Source: Phoronis australis
Taxonomy: Eukaryota; Phoronida; Phoronidae
NCBI GenBank assembly: GCA_002633005.1
Contig: NMRA01000823.1
Location: 32,358 to 96,357 of the forward strand
DNA: 64,000 nt
Direction: 5' to 3'
Part shown: positions 10,631 to 24,000 of the stretch, piece after piece
How the letters are laid out: the number at the start of each line of letters is the position of its first letter
Position numbering within the stretch: the stretch's first letter is position 1
Program-made: the position numbers and the translations under genes
The notes under the pieces: generated by a model
Told to the model about the DNA's origin: nothing
The model's input: only the letters and a program-made list of their open reading frames with translations
Database searches by the model: none

Positions 10631-13600
10631 CCGTGTGTAAGCTAGAGAATAAATGAGAACCAGGATATGATGAAAAAGCGATTTCTGAGGCTTTGATCAT
10701 ATTTTTTAGTAATTTAAATGTTCTCAGGCTGATGAATACATAAGGTTTGTGATTTCAATCCTGCTCAATACTTGTATTTTTTCGCGGATTTGGATGCACG
10801 AAATACAGAGAATAGGACACAGCAATGTTTTTTAACTAGGACAATGTGTTGATCCACTTTGTGTCATTTTCACAAAAGACGTCGCTGTAGTCGGCTACTA
10901 AACGCTAGTATAGTAAATTGCTTCACGTTTTCTTCATGTGACGATTTTAAAGCTACATTTAGCGTATTTCCTGTTGCTTCTTCAACTTTTAAACCTTTTT
11001 AATTCGTCAAAATACACGTATCGTGAAGCGTCCGTCTTTTCTGGCTGCAGTCAAAACGGTTGAATTTGCCAGTGACGGATTTACCATTTTGACGGGGTTT
11101 ACTCGTTTAGTTTCTCCACAAGAATAAGGAACAAAACGTTTTGCTAGAGAGGTTACTTATATCGCTAGGTTCCCCTATGGCCTAGATTCGCGTACTCCAC
11201 TCTCCTGAGTCCCTGTGCCGGATTCCATCTTTTGGAGCGCACCAAACAACGTTGTAAATTGGAATTTATAAAACAACTGGGACCATTTTTCCAAAAATAG
11301 TTGGATGTTGTAGATTGGCTACTTGGAGACAGCGATGATAGATCCAATGACGTAGCGACGATGGATAAAGGTGTAAAACTAATGTCAAAAGATGTGTATT
11401 GGTAGCCACAGAACTGTTGGGTGACACATGCTTATATAATGAACGCAAACTAAAGGAGTGACCTTTTAACTCAAACTCACAGATTGGAGAAATAATTTCC
11501 ATCACAAACCTCAAATTTCAATTTATTAATAGTTTAATACCTTCCGAAAAGATAAGACGAGGAAAAAACAATTAATATCAGAATTTTAACTTCGTTTACC
11601 TTTTCGATTTTTGATTATTTGTAAATGCAGAAATGATGTACACAATCATTATTAGCACGATAACGAGTCTTGGAATGTACAAGAACAACTTTAAGTTGCA
11701 CGAATCAGTTGAGCAAATTAAGGTCTGACACTAAGAATATTTAAATAAATATCATAAATGGATTTGTATTGATAATGGTACCGTCACGCACACCGATCCA
11801 AAGTTCGTCTGGGAAACGCTGTCAATCATCGCTATGATAACAAACGTAAAAATGTGGACGGGGTCGATGAAAGAGGGGTTATTCGGTACAAATGAATTTC
11901 ACAGTTGCGTCTTGTGACTGGGCTAGCTTTTCCTTCTAGTTCTCGTCCCTACAGACATCTTGCCCTCACAGGCAAAGCGGGAACCGTTTTCATCACAGGC
12001 AAAGCGGGGACTTTGCCTTCACTGGCAAAACGGGAAAGTTACCGTCATTAGCAAAGTGGGGGTAAGCGTTGTGTTGGCATGCAAGGCACACCTGATCAGG
12101 TTGATAATGTACAGTGGACTATGATATCCACATTTTCACCATTGTGGTGAGCTAGCAAGCGGAATCTTGTTGTATTAACTGAACAACCTGGAAAAGCAAT
12201 CTGGACAATCCATATAATAGTTGTGATTCTTGATACAAACATTAGAACTCCATGACGTAACGCTATTGTTCAGATTCTTATCAATCTTACGATAAGTGTT
12301 ACCAGACTAATTGCGAAGAGTACAATTCATTGTAGATTAATATTTCACATGCATTGTTTAAAGTAAACATTTTCAGTACTTCGCTGCCAAAAAATCTCGC
12401 TAGTTTTCTGTGTGTCCCCTTTGGAGAATCCCCCTAGCGGACACGTACCGAACCAGTGAGCAAAAAGTGGATTAAGTCACACATTTCTCGACATTGTTCT
12501 CAGGCCTACGTACATGCATGAGAATCTGTAATTTGTAAGATTTTACGATGAACTGCAGAACGCATTAAATACCAATAAGATAACCTAGAAAAGTGAATTG
12601 AGATTTCATCTCGAAGATTAATTTAAAAAGAAAGGTGGTCTTTGGTATCATTAGGCTATTTGCCATGTCTGTGCATTCGTTTTTGCTAAACTTCCTGTTC
12701 AATATGACATAAACATGGACAGATAAGTACATTATTTACAAAATCGACCATGTATTTCTGTGTGTTTTCTACTTTCAGAAAATATCAGACATTCTAAGGT
12801 TCTGAATATCTGTTGCAGTTACATATCGGATGATATTTTCCAGCCTGACGCACTGTGAACACTCGAGATACGAGTCTTGCATGTTAATCGCTTCGCTATG
12901 CATGTAGACGGCAATATGCTAGGGATGTCGCCGCTGCTCGGAAAGCGATAGAGAAAGCGACTATAGTGTAGGGTGATCGATATAATTTCATATTCAGTAA
13001 TCTATTTTGCAATCAGAGAACCGTGGAATATGATTTGTAAAGCACAAGTTATAAGATAAACACTTTCGAGTAACCAACTATTCGCACGGATAACCACACC
13101 TGGCTACACTGATATTTCTGGTCTCCAATTCGATACATGTACATTGATTTTTAGAACATTGTACCAAATCGTGAAATTACCAAAATTTTGGTCAAAATTA
13201 TGACTTCCTCTTTTAAGGACTTGCAATTCAATTCCAGTCTCTTTCGCAATTTCCGACACAGTAAAGTCGACGAAAATTTCGACGAGATTTCGCCATTTAA
13301 AAAATGCCTCCCTTGGAAAAAATTCCTAACCCGGCTTATATTTGACGAAAACCAACTTAAATTGATTTTACCGAGGTTACTGTTACGTAATTCCACCACT
13401 TTCGTGGCGAAGAGGAAGGTTGCGTGGTAGCCTACGGGAAGTCACGATCATCATATCGCAAGTTTCCGTAATTACGTCGCCTCCGAAAATGTGCCAAAAC
13501 AACATTTAAAATCGCTTTGTTTAAAAGAGAATGCCACCCAAAAATAACCTATTTTGTATCAATTTAGACCGAGTAGTTATACTTGTTACCTGACACCTGA

Positions 13601-16600
13601 AAGCAGACGAAGGCGTTGAAATTAACCAATGACGTCAGAGGTTCGAACGCAGTCTGTTCAGCAGTTCACAACACACTTACTGGTGTCAGCTTTTCGCTTA
13701 CATTCGTCGTTTGACACCAACAAATCAACACTATTCGATAAAAAAAACTTACAAATACATCGAGTTATTGAACAACGTGTTGTTTTATCTCGCTGTTACG
13801 GATGTTTTGGAATTTGTACGTACCGTAGCAGAGTTCCGTAGGCCAATTTACCGAGGTTGGTCGCGGGAGTTTGGGGTTCGATGAGAACTTCGAATTATTC
13901 GTCCGTGAAATACTGACAGGAGAACATAGCTATGTGTTGTAAACACAAAACGAAACCCGATCACGCCCATCGCGGCCGGACTGAAGACAGAACGAACATA
14001 AACCAGCCAAAGTTGGAAACTAAATTTCCAGTCACGAAAAGACTACACTAGTGAGCCAAAGAAATAATGTGCAAGCGAATGTTTTAGTGAATTATACATG
14101 TAGCAGCGAAACTGCAAATCTACTTACTAGCTCGTCGGGGGCCGGCCACGAAATCGGGTTACCCTTCCACAGAACCGTCATGGCAAAGTTGTACAGTAAC
14201 AATGATTCGAATAAAGTATATGAATATCTAAATAAAGGTTCCCCTAACATCTGACCATAGCATATAAAATCAGTTATTGTTTCACCACAGCTTTCTGTCA
14301 GCAAACACTGAATTAGCATGCTCTCGCACGTACATGTACGGCCTCGGTGCATAAAAGCTGGTAACGCAGTGTTTTATTCATTGCTAGCTTCTCAAAACAT
14401 TTGCGCTCAACACACCAAGGCATTAAAAGTTGTATCTAAGGAGACAGATTTTTTCAGTTTTATATAAGCATTGGTTAGGGTGAGAATAATTCATTTTGAA
14501 ACAGAACGTACAATAATAAACATCAAAATCTGTGGCAACTCGCAATCCCGACTTAGACGATTGCTCACCCGACGAAGACTTCACAGGTCGATCGTTATAG
14601 GTTTCACAGGCTGTCAGTTCGAACCGGAATAAGCTCCGTGAACGTGCACAAACAACGGAACACATGAATGATGACTTGTCATGGTGTCACAATAATTCCG
14701 AAAGTGAAACACCTTCTTGGAGAAGAGCAGAATGATTTGTCTCACAGACCCTCCTGATTTTGCACCGTGTCTAAGGTTTGCTCACGTTTTTTTTGCGAAA
14801 ACGTCCTACACCCAGAGGAGTCAGTCATAAAACAGGTTATGTAAAACGTTATGTTCTCAGGCCATGAATTAACTGTAATTGTTTATACGTTTTCATGGCC
14901 TACTACAATTCTCCATAATCAAAAACTTATCAACAACCAAACCGCGTTTCTTTGTCTCCTGCCTGTCGAACGCAAACACACTAGGCACAACATCTGACTT
15001 CAGCCTTAGTCTCTTTTTTCTGCCCTGGCATCAGCTGTTTGATAAGCTGGCATTCGATCGTCAGTGAAATCACCGTCGAGGAAATGCCGACCACTGACAT
15101 ACGCGAGAATTTCACGGCTTCATATTTGGTATTAATGGCGTACTTTTTATTCCTTACTACCGCGAGCCACTTCCGAAGCATTATGGACTTTCGAGAAAAT
15201 CGAAAAAACGATACACCCGCTTTCCTGGCAGCTTGATAGTTCGCACAAACGGCATCGATACACCACACCGTAGCGTCACCCACTCTGCAGAAGAACCACT
15301 GACGTCTCTGCGTCGTTTCCCACCTTCCTCACAGATTAACGCGACACCTCTCTCAGCGAGGTATGACCGACGGTATACGAGATGACGTGGATATAGATCG
15401 ATTAATTTATTAAAAAACTAATTAAATCGGGTGGTATTATCCTTTAAGTTAATATCTTCACCTAAACGTCTAAGGTGGGTCCAAACACACGGCAGGGTGA
15501 AACTTGCCAGAAAATAGAAGATCCGCACTTTTGGATGACCCTTTAGCCCGTGCAATCGGTTTGTGCTGGGCTGCAGTGATGATGGGGCCGATGCTTTAAA
15601 ACAGTACTATTCTGGATTTAAATACACTTCCTGCATTTTTCTTAAAACAAAGATTCATCAACTCGCACAGTATATTTGCAACCAATGGCAATACAATGTA
15701 CAACCTTTCCATCGCAACCTCAGTTCACCCTAGGATTGAGATAGCATTGGGTTAAGCAACACGAAATTATTAATGCAAGATGAGAGCGCCCGTGTTTTCG
15801 TATGTGGAACCGTTTTACGCCAACAATTTTAGAACGCATTGTGTTAGCTCTTCTATTAAATTACTGTCATAAATTAAAGAGCGTCTATTGTTTTCTGAAA
15901 TTAATAAGAAACAGTTGTGGTTTTTTTGTATTTTTTGCATGTCTATATAATGAAACTGTTCAAACTATCGCTTGTTTCACATGAAAATTCCTTCGCACTA
16001 AGTGTTCAATTGGCCAGTTGAAAGCAAAATGGGCCAACGTGTCATATCTTAGCAAAACATGATCTGAAAGAATAACGCGGCATTGTCAGTTCTTTGCAAA
16101 CTCAGAAATCATCTACCATCTGAGCACGTTGAAACAAATGTTATAGCCTTACCTGTTGGTCTAAATCGAACTTTTGTTCGCTAAACGGAAATGAGTTTAT
16201 AGAAGATTGATGGCTTAAAAGGATACCAATACCCGGTTTTGGCCTATTAACAGATTCTTTCCCGCCCAGGTCTCTGAAGCGAAATAATGCTCGGTAACCC
16301 GTGACGCCCCTCAGAAGTTTGGAGAGAAATTCAAAAATTCCAAATCTGCTAAATGGGCAACCGTGGCCTACATTTTTAGCGAATTACATGGCAACAGTGG
16401 GAAAAGACCAGCCACCAAGGACTATAGTGTCCCGTTCGTGAAATAGGGGTATGACTTTTTAGTTGATTCCTACTTTTACCTTTCAAGATTAACGTTAATG
16501 ATGCATTACCAGGTGACAGAACGAGGAGTGGTTAAAATCATCAAAACAGGGTTTAGTATCCTTTTAAGTCAATACCTCAATGGGTAATTTCAGAGAAAGT

Positions 16601-17567
16601 TCTCAAAATGGCCTCTGTGTTCAGATATTTTGTAGGAGTGGGTGGGTGCGCGTGAGGACGTTCTGTACTTCCCAAAAGTCGTTACAGTGTTAATTTTGAC
16701 AGATATTATAACGCCAGTTTGTCAAATCGCTTTATAGTTTCTTATTCTTGACAGTACATTCCCATAAATTTATACATTGGCTGAAAACATTTTGAATAAA
16801 TAACAATACAATTCACGAAGTCGCAAACTAACGTTATCAAAACTTAAATAATAATAACTGTTACGATAAACTGGCTTGTTTGATTATAAACCTTAACAAC
16901 TTAATAAGAGAGATATTGTTTTACATGTATATACAAGCAAATAAAACTCGCAGGAACACAAACGCGGAATCACGTGTACCCACACAGGCAACACAGGTGA
17001 TACCATCAACCAGAAATAACTTATAAATTCATTTGGGAACAAAACCCAATTTCCTATCTGGATCTCGAACTTCTTTTCTGTTAGAGTTAAGTGCTAACTC
17101 AACATAAATGATTTCTCTATGGTTACCGAATACGTTACGGTTTTTGCATGTGGGCACATAATCTCAGTTGGCACTCAATGAGCCCGAGTTAAAGCCACGA
17201 GTTTGTACTTGAACTCTCAAGTCTGAACTCGAAATAACGAGTTTACTGCTCTAGTCCGAGGACCCGCCAAGTGCAAATTCTGAGACCACGATGTCATGTT
17301 ATACTCTAATACATTATCAAGGACCCGAATGTTAAATTCTAAAATAGTACAGAAACAACTGAGTAATTTGGAGTTGGAGCACGAGTGTACAGACTGGATC
17401 TCGAGCTTTGACTGTTGCTCCCGCATCACTCAAATCTTCTTGAACAATTGTCGACACCAATACCTGGTTTGCCTGCTTGTTTTGATCAATAGGCAGACAT
17501 GACACGTATACGTATAACGGACAACAGAAGAACGTTCACGGATGGTCAAGCGCAGTTGAAGCCCTGA
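10631..17567. other. Non-coding interval between the TRIM relic and wnt5
   Basis: About 6.9 kb without a convincing gene. Its left end includes the diverged second tRNA-like copy (about 10,690-10,770), and it contains the minisatellite at 11,966-12,064. Its right-hand part must hold the wnt5 3' untranslated region (minus strand), but I did not find a minus-strand AATAAA (TTTATT on +) between about 16,600 and 17,567, so the transcript end is unplaced. Confidence 0.4.
11966..12064. repeat. Four-copy minisatellite, about 26-27 bp unit
   Basis: The phrase TCACAGGCAAAGCGGGA recurs at 11,966 and 11,993, then as TCACTGGCAAAACGGGA at 12,019 and TCATTAGCAAAGTGGGG at 12,045. The spacing is 26-27 bp and the copies diverge gradually to the right. 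Confidence 0.7.
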
Positions 17568-18029
17568 CTATTTGCAAACGTGGACATCCACGACTTTTTT
17601 ACACGTATCACATTTTACGAAACAACACCAATGAAATTTACAGTGACACCGTTCGACCAATGTCTCCTTAAATGAGTTGTAGCCTCGCCCACAACACATA
17701 AGGACACATCCGTCCATTCCCGGGGAATCTTTGTTGCAACGTCTTCCTTTCGTTCCCAACGACCCCGTCTTACTGTCCGGTTCACAATATGTAGGCGAGG
17801 GGTCTAGATAGATAATATCTTCTTTCGTAGGTTTATTATGAGACTTATATAACCTCTGTAGTCTTGTTCCTCTCTTATTAAATTTCACCTCCGTGGCGCT
17901 GTCGTATTTTTCCTTGAGACGAAGGCCAATGTCCCTGAAGGCCGGTAGATTCTGCCAGCACGTCTTAAGACTACATGAACCGGAAACTCCGTGACATTTG
18001 CATCCAACTTCGTCATACTTATACACGGC
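17568..18029 (-). CDS. wnt5: wnt5 coding exon 4 (C-terminal half, stop)
   Basis: The acceptor TTTTGTTTTAG precedes GCC GTG TAT, in phase 0 with the preceding exon. The exon encodes residues 214-366: [19 protein letters not shown], a basic linker with [39 protein letters not shown], and the terminal cysteine-rich domain ending VDVHVCK and TAG. Sixteen cysteines lie here. No truncation or frameshift. An in-frame start inside the exon would miss the first two codons and is not used. Confidence 0.96.
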   Translation of the reverse strand, partial: AVYKYDEVGCKCHGVSGSCSLKTCWQNLPAFRDIGLRLKEKYDSATEVKFNKRGTRLQRLYKSHNKPTKEDIIYLDPSPTYCEPDSKTGSLGTKGRRCNKDSPGMDGCVLMCCGRGYNSFKETLVERCHCKFHWCCFVKCDTCKKVVDVHVCK

Positions 18030-21000
18030 CTAAAACAAAATAAAGAGAAGATTAGTAACAGTTAACCCCGACTGAAACCGGAAGTCGTTCTGCAGACGAA
18101 AAAGTCACGTGATATTATTTTATTGACAGCGGCGAAAGTGAGACTTCACGGGAAAGCTACTTGGCACTCGTGTTGAATGAAATGATTGTAGGCAGGAGTA
18201 TCAAGAGGGTTTGTAGTGAAACTGGTTTACCACACCCTCAATTTGAAAGCTATAGTATTACACTTCCATTCTTATTACCGCCTGGGACTTACTTTTTAAA
18301 ATAGTAACGGAATTACAACTTAAAGCGTTCCTACAAAGTTTGAGAGGATTAATGAATTTTGTTGGCATGTATTGCCATAAAAGAAATGATAAACCATTTT
18401 AAACCGATGTTGGTATAACTTATCCATTTGCTAGTTGTCATAACTGCCGTCCCAAGTTGCATTAACAGAACTTTGAATTTCCCAGTTAAAATGTAATGTT
18501 TGAATAAGAAACGGGTGCATTATTCATCCTATTACACAATTATTGACTTTCATCGAAATCAAAGGCTGTTTTTCAGACCCCAAACATCTGATAATGACCG
18601 ACACGCAGTCATAAACTAGAGTCTTGTGAAAAAATGAGACCCCGGAACCCAATCACCTTGTTCTCTGCAATACGACATCTAAAGGGATAAAATCGCGTTA
18701 CCGTAACAGTAGTCAATGTGGATATACAGGTTTCTGTGGTCAATACGGAGAAATATTGACTCCGAAAGAAAAGTTTATCATTTCATAATCTGTCGAACAT
18801 ATGACAACGCAATAGAATTCCGCACGAGTAATTTAAGATATGATGAACATAACTTATGTAATAAACCGATGTCGTTTTTCAATCAAAGCGAGTGTGAAGG
18901 AGTGCCTCAAAGTCAGTTCGCCTCCCTTTTCCTTGCCTCCTCTATAATATCACCTGAGTTTCCTTCAAGATAAATATTTGCCTTGTATTATGTAATATAC
19001 TTATTCTCAATGTAAGGATGGGCCTACCCATTCTCATGAACTTCATTCGGAAGTTCATGCCATCCTGAACCAAATCCAATAAATAGGATGTCAGGGTAAA
19101 CGAACATAGTAACAACAAACTATTTACGCTATAAAGCTGACCCGTTTTTTTCATAGCATCTAAACTTTTGATTTAATAAAGACAAAGACATTCCGATAAT
19201 CCAACCTAAGTTGGCGCCGAACATGATATTTTTCAACTGTTAAAGATGGTGCCAATCATTGTCAAACACTCAGATGTTGACGGTGGGATATTTCAGACCA
19301 TCCAACCACCTGGGTAGTGTCAGAAGTCAGTGGACCATGGAACCCTTCATAACAGGACGCAGGCTCAATTGAAAACGAGTAAATGTTGATTTTTGTTAAC
19401 GAGCGTCATAAATTTGCAAACGGAGCAAAGGCGACGCTCAGTTTCAAGAGACAATTAAGGAAGACTGCGCGAACGCACAGGTACAATAGCCTAGTACCAT
19501 CCCGCCAAAACTACCATCAAGAGATCCGAGCAAATATACATGTACCGGCATTTGCAGTGGAATTGTGGAAAACGGGAAGTGCAAGCTACAACTGATTCAG
19601 AGCTTGAAGTACTTCTTATGACAAACGCGAAGTGAGATCAAAGCAAACTTCCCACTGAAATTCACATGTGTCCCAAAGTATAGGCCACACCAATTTCATT
19701 CTGGGAAATACACGCGCGGTCTCACTTTAAAACACGAGGGGTTGAAATGCAAAAAGCAACCACGAGCGCAGTGAGTTGAGGAATGGAGGAGCAGATGCTC
19801 TGCCTACAATGGCATTCCCACTTACTTGCATTCTGCTGTGGATTTAAAGTTCTGACGGACACGGCATAGGTGCCCGCTGTAACATCTACCTTCCTACGAG
19901 TCTGGTAGTGAGGATAACTGATTACATTGTATCGCATTATGTACAAAAAATGTTATTCATATATTACAAGTAGCTGGGCGCTAGAATGTTCACCGTAGCA
20001 CCACATGCCATGTTGACATGCGCACAGCACAGAGCACTGAGAAGAATCCGTGGTGATGACGACACATTGGTTAACCGTGCTGAGCCACTTGTCTAAATTA
20101 GAGACGAGAAGAGGGAGGAGTTAAAACAACAACGTCAAACTTGGTGAGTGCAGAGAAAACACAGTTTTCTCGTCGACACACTTGTTGACAGTCTGTTCAG
20201 CTGATGACCTTTGGCATGTGGAAGGGCTCTCCAGGTGGCACGTCACCACAGACCCACCGAAAGGTTGCATATGACAATGGGAACCGAATGATAAGATCAC
20301 CGAACGGGACATACGAGGGTACACCTTGAGAACGTTAATGAGTGGGGCCAAAGTTTTGCACTATTGCCTTTATATTACGGACAAAAAAATGAAAACTGCT
20401 AAGAACCGGTCATCTGACAAATAATCCAAGTAATTGAAGAAGGTCTGACTAGTTGTAGGCCACTGTGCAGAATAAAACAAACGCATGAACCAACGTTAAG
20501 ACTACCTCTGAAGTGACGGCAGATGTCCGTTTTCGTGGGATCCAAAATCAATTGCGTTTGTTGTCAAAACTTGTGATATTACAGTCACATGCAGTTTTTC
20601 CGGTATTTTCACATGTGGGTAACAGCTTCCCATTCCTATTGTTTCTTGGAAGCATAAGCATTGCTAATGACGTCATTTATGCAAAGAACGAGAAACAATG
20701 AGACGCGGAGATAACCACAAAAACGAAGTTCGTTTCAAGTTTACTAGTTTGCATAATATTCTAAGCTTGTTGATGATCAAGATTGGGAAAGACCTTTATT
20801 ATTACTGACCAAAAGATGGCGCTAGCGTCACATTTATATTTGGCGGCTTGTTTTTCTTTCTCAAAGTATTCAATTTCAGCCACTTAAACAGCGAAGGTGT
20901 TTGTGTGAAATGATACTCTGTTGTGACTGAAACGCAGATGACAACCTAGTGTCCGTGTCAATTATAGAGAATGGTTGATAATCTACTGTCAAACTTGTGT

Positions 21001-24000
21001 TTCGTTCATGGAAAACTACTGTTCCGCCAGACACTTCATTGGAATGCCCTCGATTGACTTACGCTCAGCAGCATTTTTTCAGAATTTATAATTTGTAAAT
21101 AAAGCAATTATCCCCTTTGCTCTATCCCTCGTGTTTTTAGTGCAATGCATTTAGTGTTTAGTGATTTGGAGAACACTTCAAGGCAAGGCAACATTGCGTT
21201 GAAAGTATGCATCCTCTAACTTGAGTGTGAACGTGTCCGACTTATGGATCTTTTAAGAAATCTAATGCACCGCCATTTTTGTAAGCTACTGTTTTGGTTC
21301 ACGAGGTCGCGTATCTAGTCACCCATCATGTACCGAATGAAGTGTATGGATTGCTACTCCGCTAACTTTGTTTATTTGATTTTAATGTTTACAAATTTGG
21401 CTTGATATATTTAACGCTACGAGGCCATTAAACTAAAGAATTTCACGTTTTTAGGTGTACTTTCAATTTATTTATTAAAAAAATGAAGTTTTGTAGTGCA
21501 TTTACCAGTCAAGTATTCGTTTACTTACTCGTCTGCCAGCCTCGTTGTTGTGCAGGTTCATGAGCATGCGCGACAGTCCTCTCGAATGTCGCGGGTGATT
21601 TTTTTCTTGTTCACGTGCATCTATGAATGTCTTTGCGAACAGATTTCCATAATCTATATTATCACCGCATCCACCCCATATCCAGTCATTGTTGAGCGTT
21701 TTAGGGCGCGACATTCTGCTGCATCCGCAGTTGCCTAAAATTCCTTCCCGGCATGCTCTGCTGATTGCATGCGTCACCCCTGCGGCAGATATCGCATGTG
21801 CGAACGCCACCTCTCGACTAGCTGGAACACAATAAATAAGAATTATTAAAAACAAGAGAAGCAGCTAACGTCTGTACACGTATTTGCAAAAAAACATTCA
21901 AAGATGCTATAATTAATAACAGCGTGAATGTTAACTTTGCTCAGCTAAAATGAACTGCGCTGATCAGTACTTCAGGATTTTTTGCAGTGAATTTGCCCTA
22001 TGTGACTGATTGCTTTCGACTACTCAGTGCCTGAAGGCGATACAGCTAATATTTCCACACGTTTTCAAGATAATTTAACATGATGCCAGTCTGGTGAACG
22101 CTTGTAAAGGTGACGACAGATAAATCATTATCTTGCGCCATAAAACACAGGACCTCCAAAGAATTCATAAAAAATTCTGCAGTTTAGCGTCGTGTGTTGT
22201 CGAAAGCGCAAAACGGTGAAAATGTGAGGTTTGACCGATTCATTGACCTTTGATTGAACCGGGGAGGGCGACCCTTGTGTTGATTTAGACTGGGCTGGCA
22301 GTGCGAAAATGGCCCGCGGGTAAAACTCGCTGCGAAAAAATGACGGAGCGCGCAGACAACAAGCAACATTCTATTGACACTGTTGACACACTTCTAGATA
22401 TGCAAATAAATCCTAGTTGAAGGCCGAGGTCTCGTCTGTCAAACGCAGTCGTGGTATATACTATCAAGCATACCTTTTGTAGCGAATCTAAGGGTCCTGC
22501 CCCTAGTGACAAGAAACCCAAACTACTTCTTTCAAAGGAACGAACGAAGCGTTGGTAAGAGTTTACAGAATGAATCCTCACATTTCCGTAATAATGCGCA
22601 AAAACAAGTTAATCTATGCTCTCGAAAGGGTTTGACAAACTGTGTCAGTGCACGCAGTCATTATATTTTGTTGACAAAGACTGACGGGACGTTGGCCATA
22701 AATTGGTGTAGACGCTGTCGGTTGGCCACCCTGCAATGTTCATCACTCAGAAAGACTGAAATAGTACAATAAATGACCAATACTATAATTATGTTTACAA
22801 CCAGAGGAGCGAAGTCTTTGACCGATTTGTCTCAGCCACACGAATGCACCGGTTTTCACATCACTGGTTTCCGCACGCTTCTAGTTGCAATTAGCCAAGT
22901 GCCAAGACAATCGTTTACCGCTAATTTTGTTTATCCAGGCATTTGAGCCACTTTCGGCGAACACTTCCTCAGAACATACGGCGAGAGCTATATCACGATG
23001 CTACTATCGAACGGTTAATACAACAGTAGGTTTGTGAACACATCCCATTTAAAACATTCCCTAGGATCAATTTCAGAAGCCTTCATACATGCAAGTTGAC
23101 AATTTGACTCCAAACCATTCAAAATATGCCATTGAAATGTATGTCGTTCTATTTTTGTCTTGTGCAAATTGCTACAATCGTCTAGGTAAAAAATAAGCCG
23201 AACCTTCATTATGTTGTCTCCATCTGCGTTTCAACGAGTTCAATTCTCTCATGAGCAGTCTGGTTTGTTTTTTCTTCGTCTTTTGATAATTGTAGCGGAT
23301 CAACATTTAGTAACGCAGGGTGAACATTAGACGGAGATTAGTCAAAACAAAACACTCGCCAATAATGCATACATATACTTATACGTAATAATACGACTAC
23401 ATGTTTTGTTCTGACGTATGACTATATCTCGCGTCGATTTGCCCGATCTTGCGCCTTGCGAGTTCTTTGCGTTTACGGAGCGTACCCCTTGTACATGTAC
23501 TGTACATGTACGTTAGAACGGAGATGGAGGATGGCTGATTGATTACGACGGCCAGCGGAGACAGTAAGTTGACAGCACTGACACAGAAATAAAAAATTAA
23601 ATATACTACACAGGTAGTACGCCGATAGAACAATATCCTGTATTCGCGACGCCTGCCTGCTCTAGAGAAACGACCGGGCACGTGCTCGCGTGTATAACCA
23701 CCGAACAATACGATTAACGCTACACGGGTTGATTCGATTAGACGGATTGATTTTGAACCTTTGTGTGGATACCATTTACAAGGAAGCATGGTTGTGCGAC
23801 AGCAAAACTACAAAACTGATGGCGTTTTCTCAGGTGTTTCTTATAAATACTTATTCATACATTTAAACAATTAACTTCCGAATTGTAAAATAACATATTC
23901 CAGGTGCGTTTATTACCGTCTGGTTTGTTACCCCATGTTCTCGATGATAAGTACAAGCAACTCAATAAAAAGGTTTGTTCACAAAGGCATTTGTCAAGAA

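Noticed and set aside
13840-13905. GGGGTTCGATGAG resembling a tRNA B box
   Set aside because: No matching A box or cloverleaf around it.
20121-20351. 76-codon minus-strand open frame in wnt5 intron 3
   Set aside because: No homology motif seen and no splice sites that would fit the wnt5 frame.
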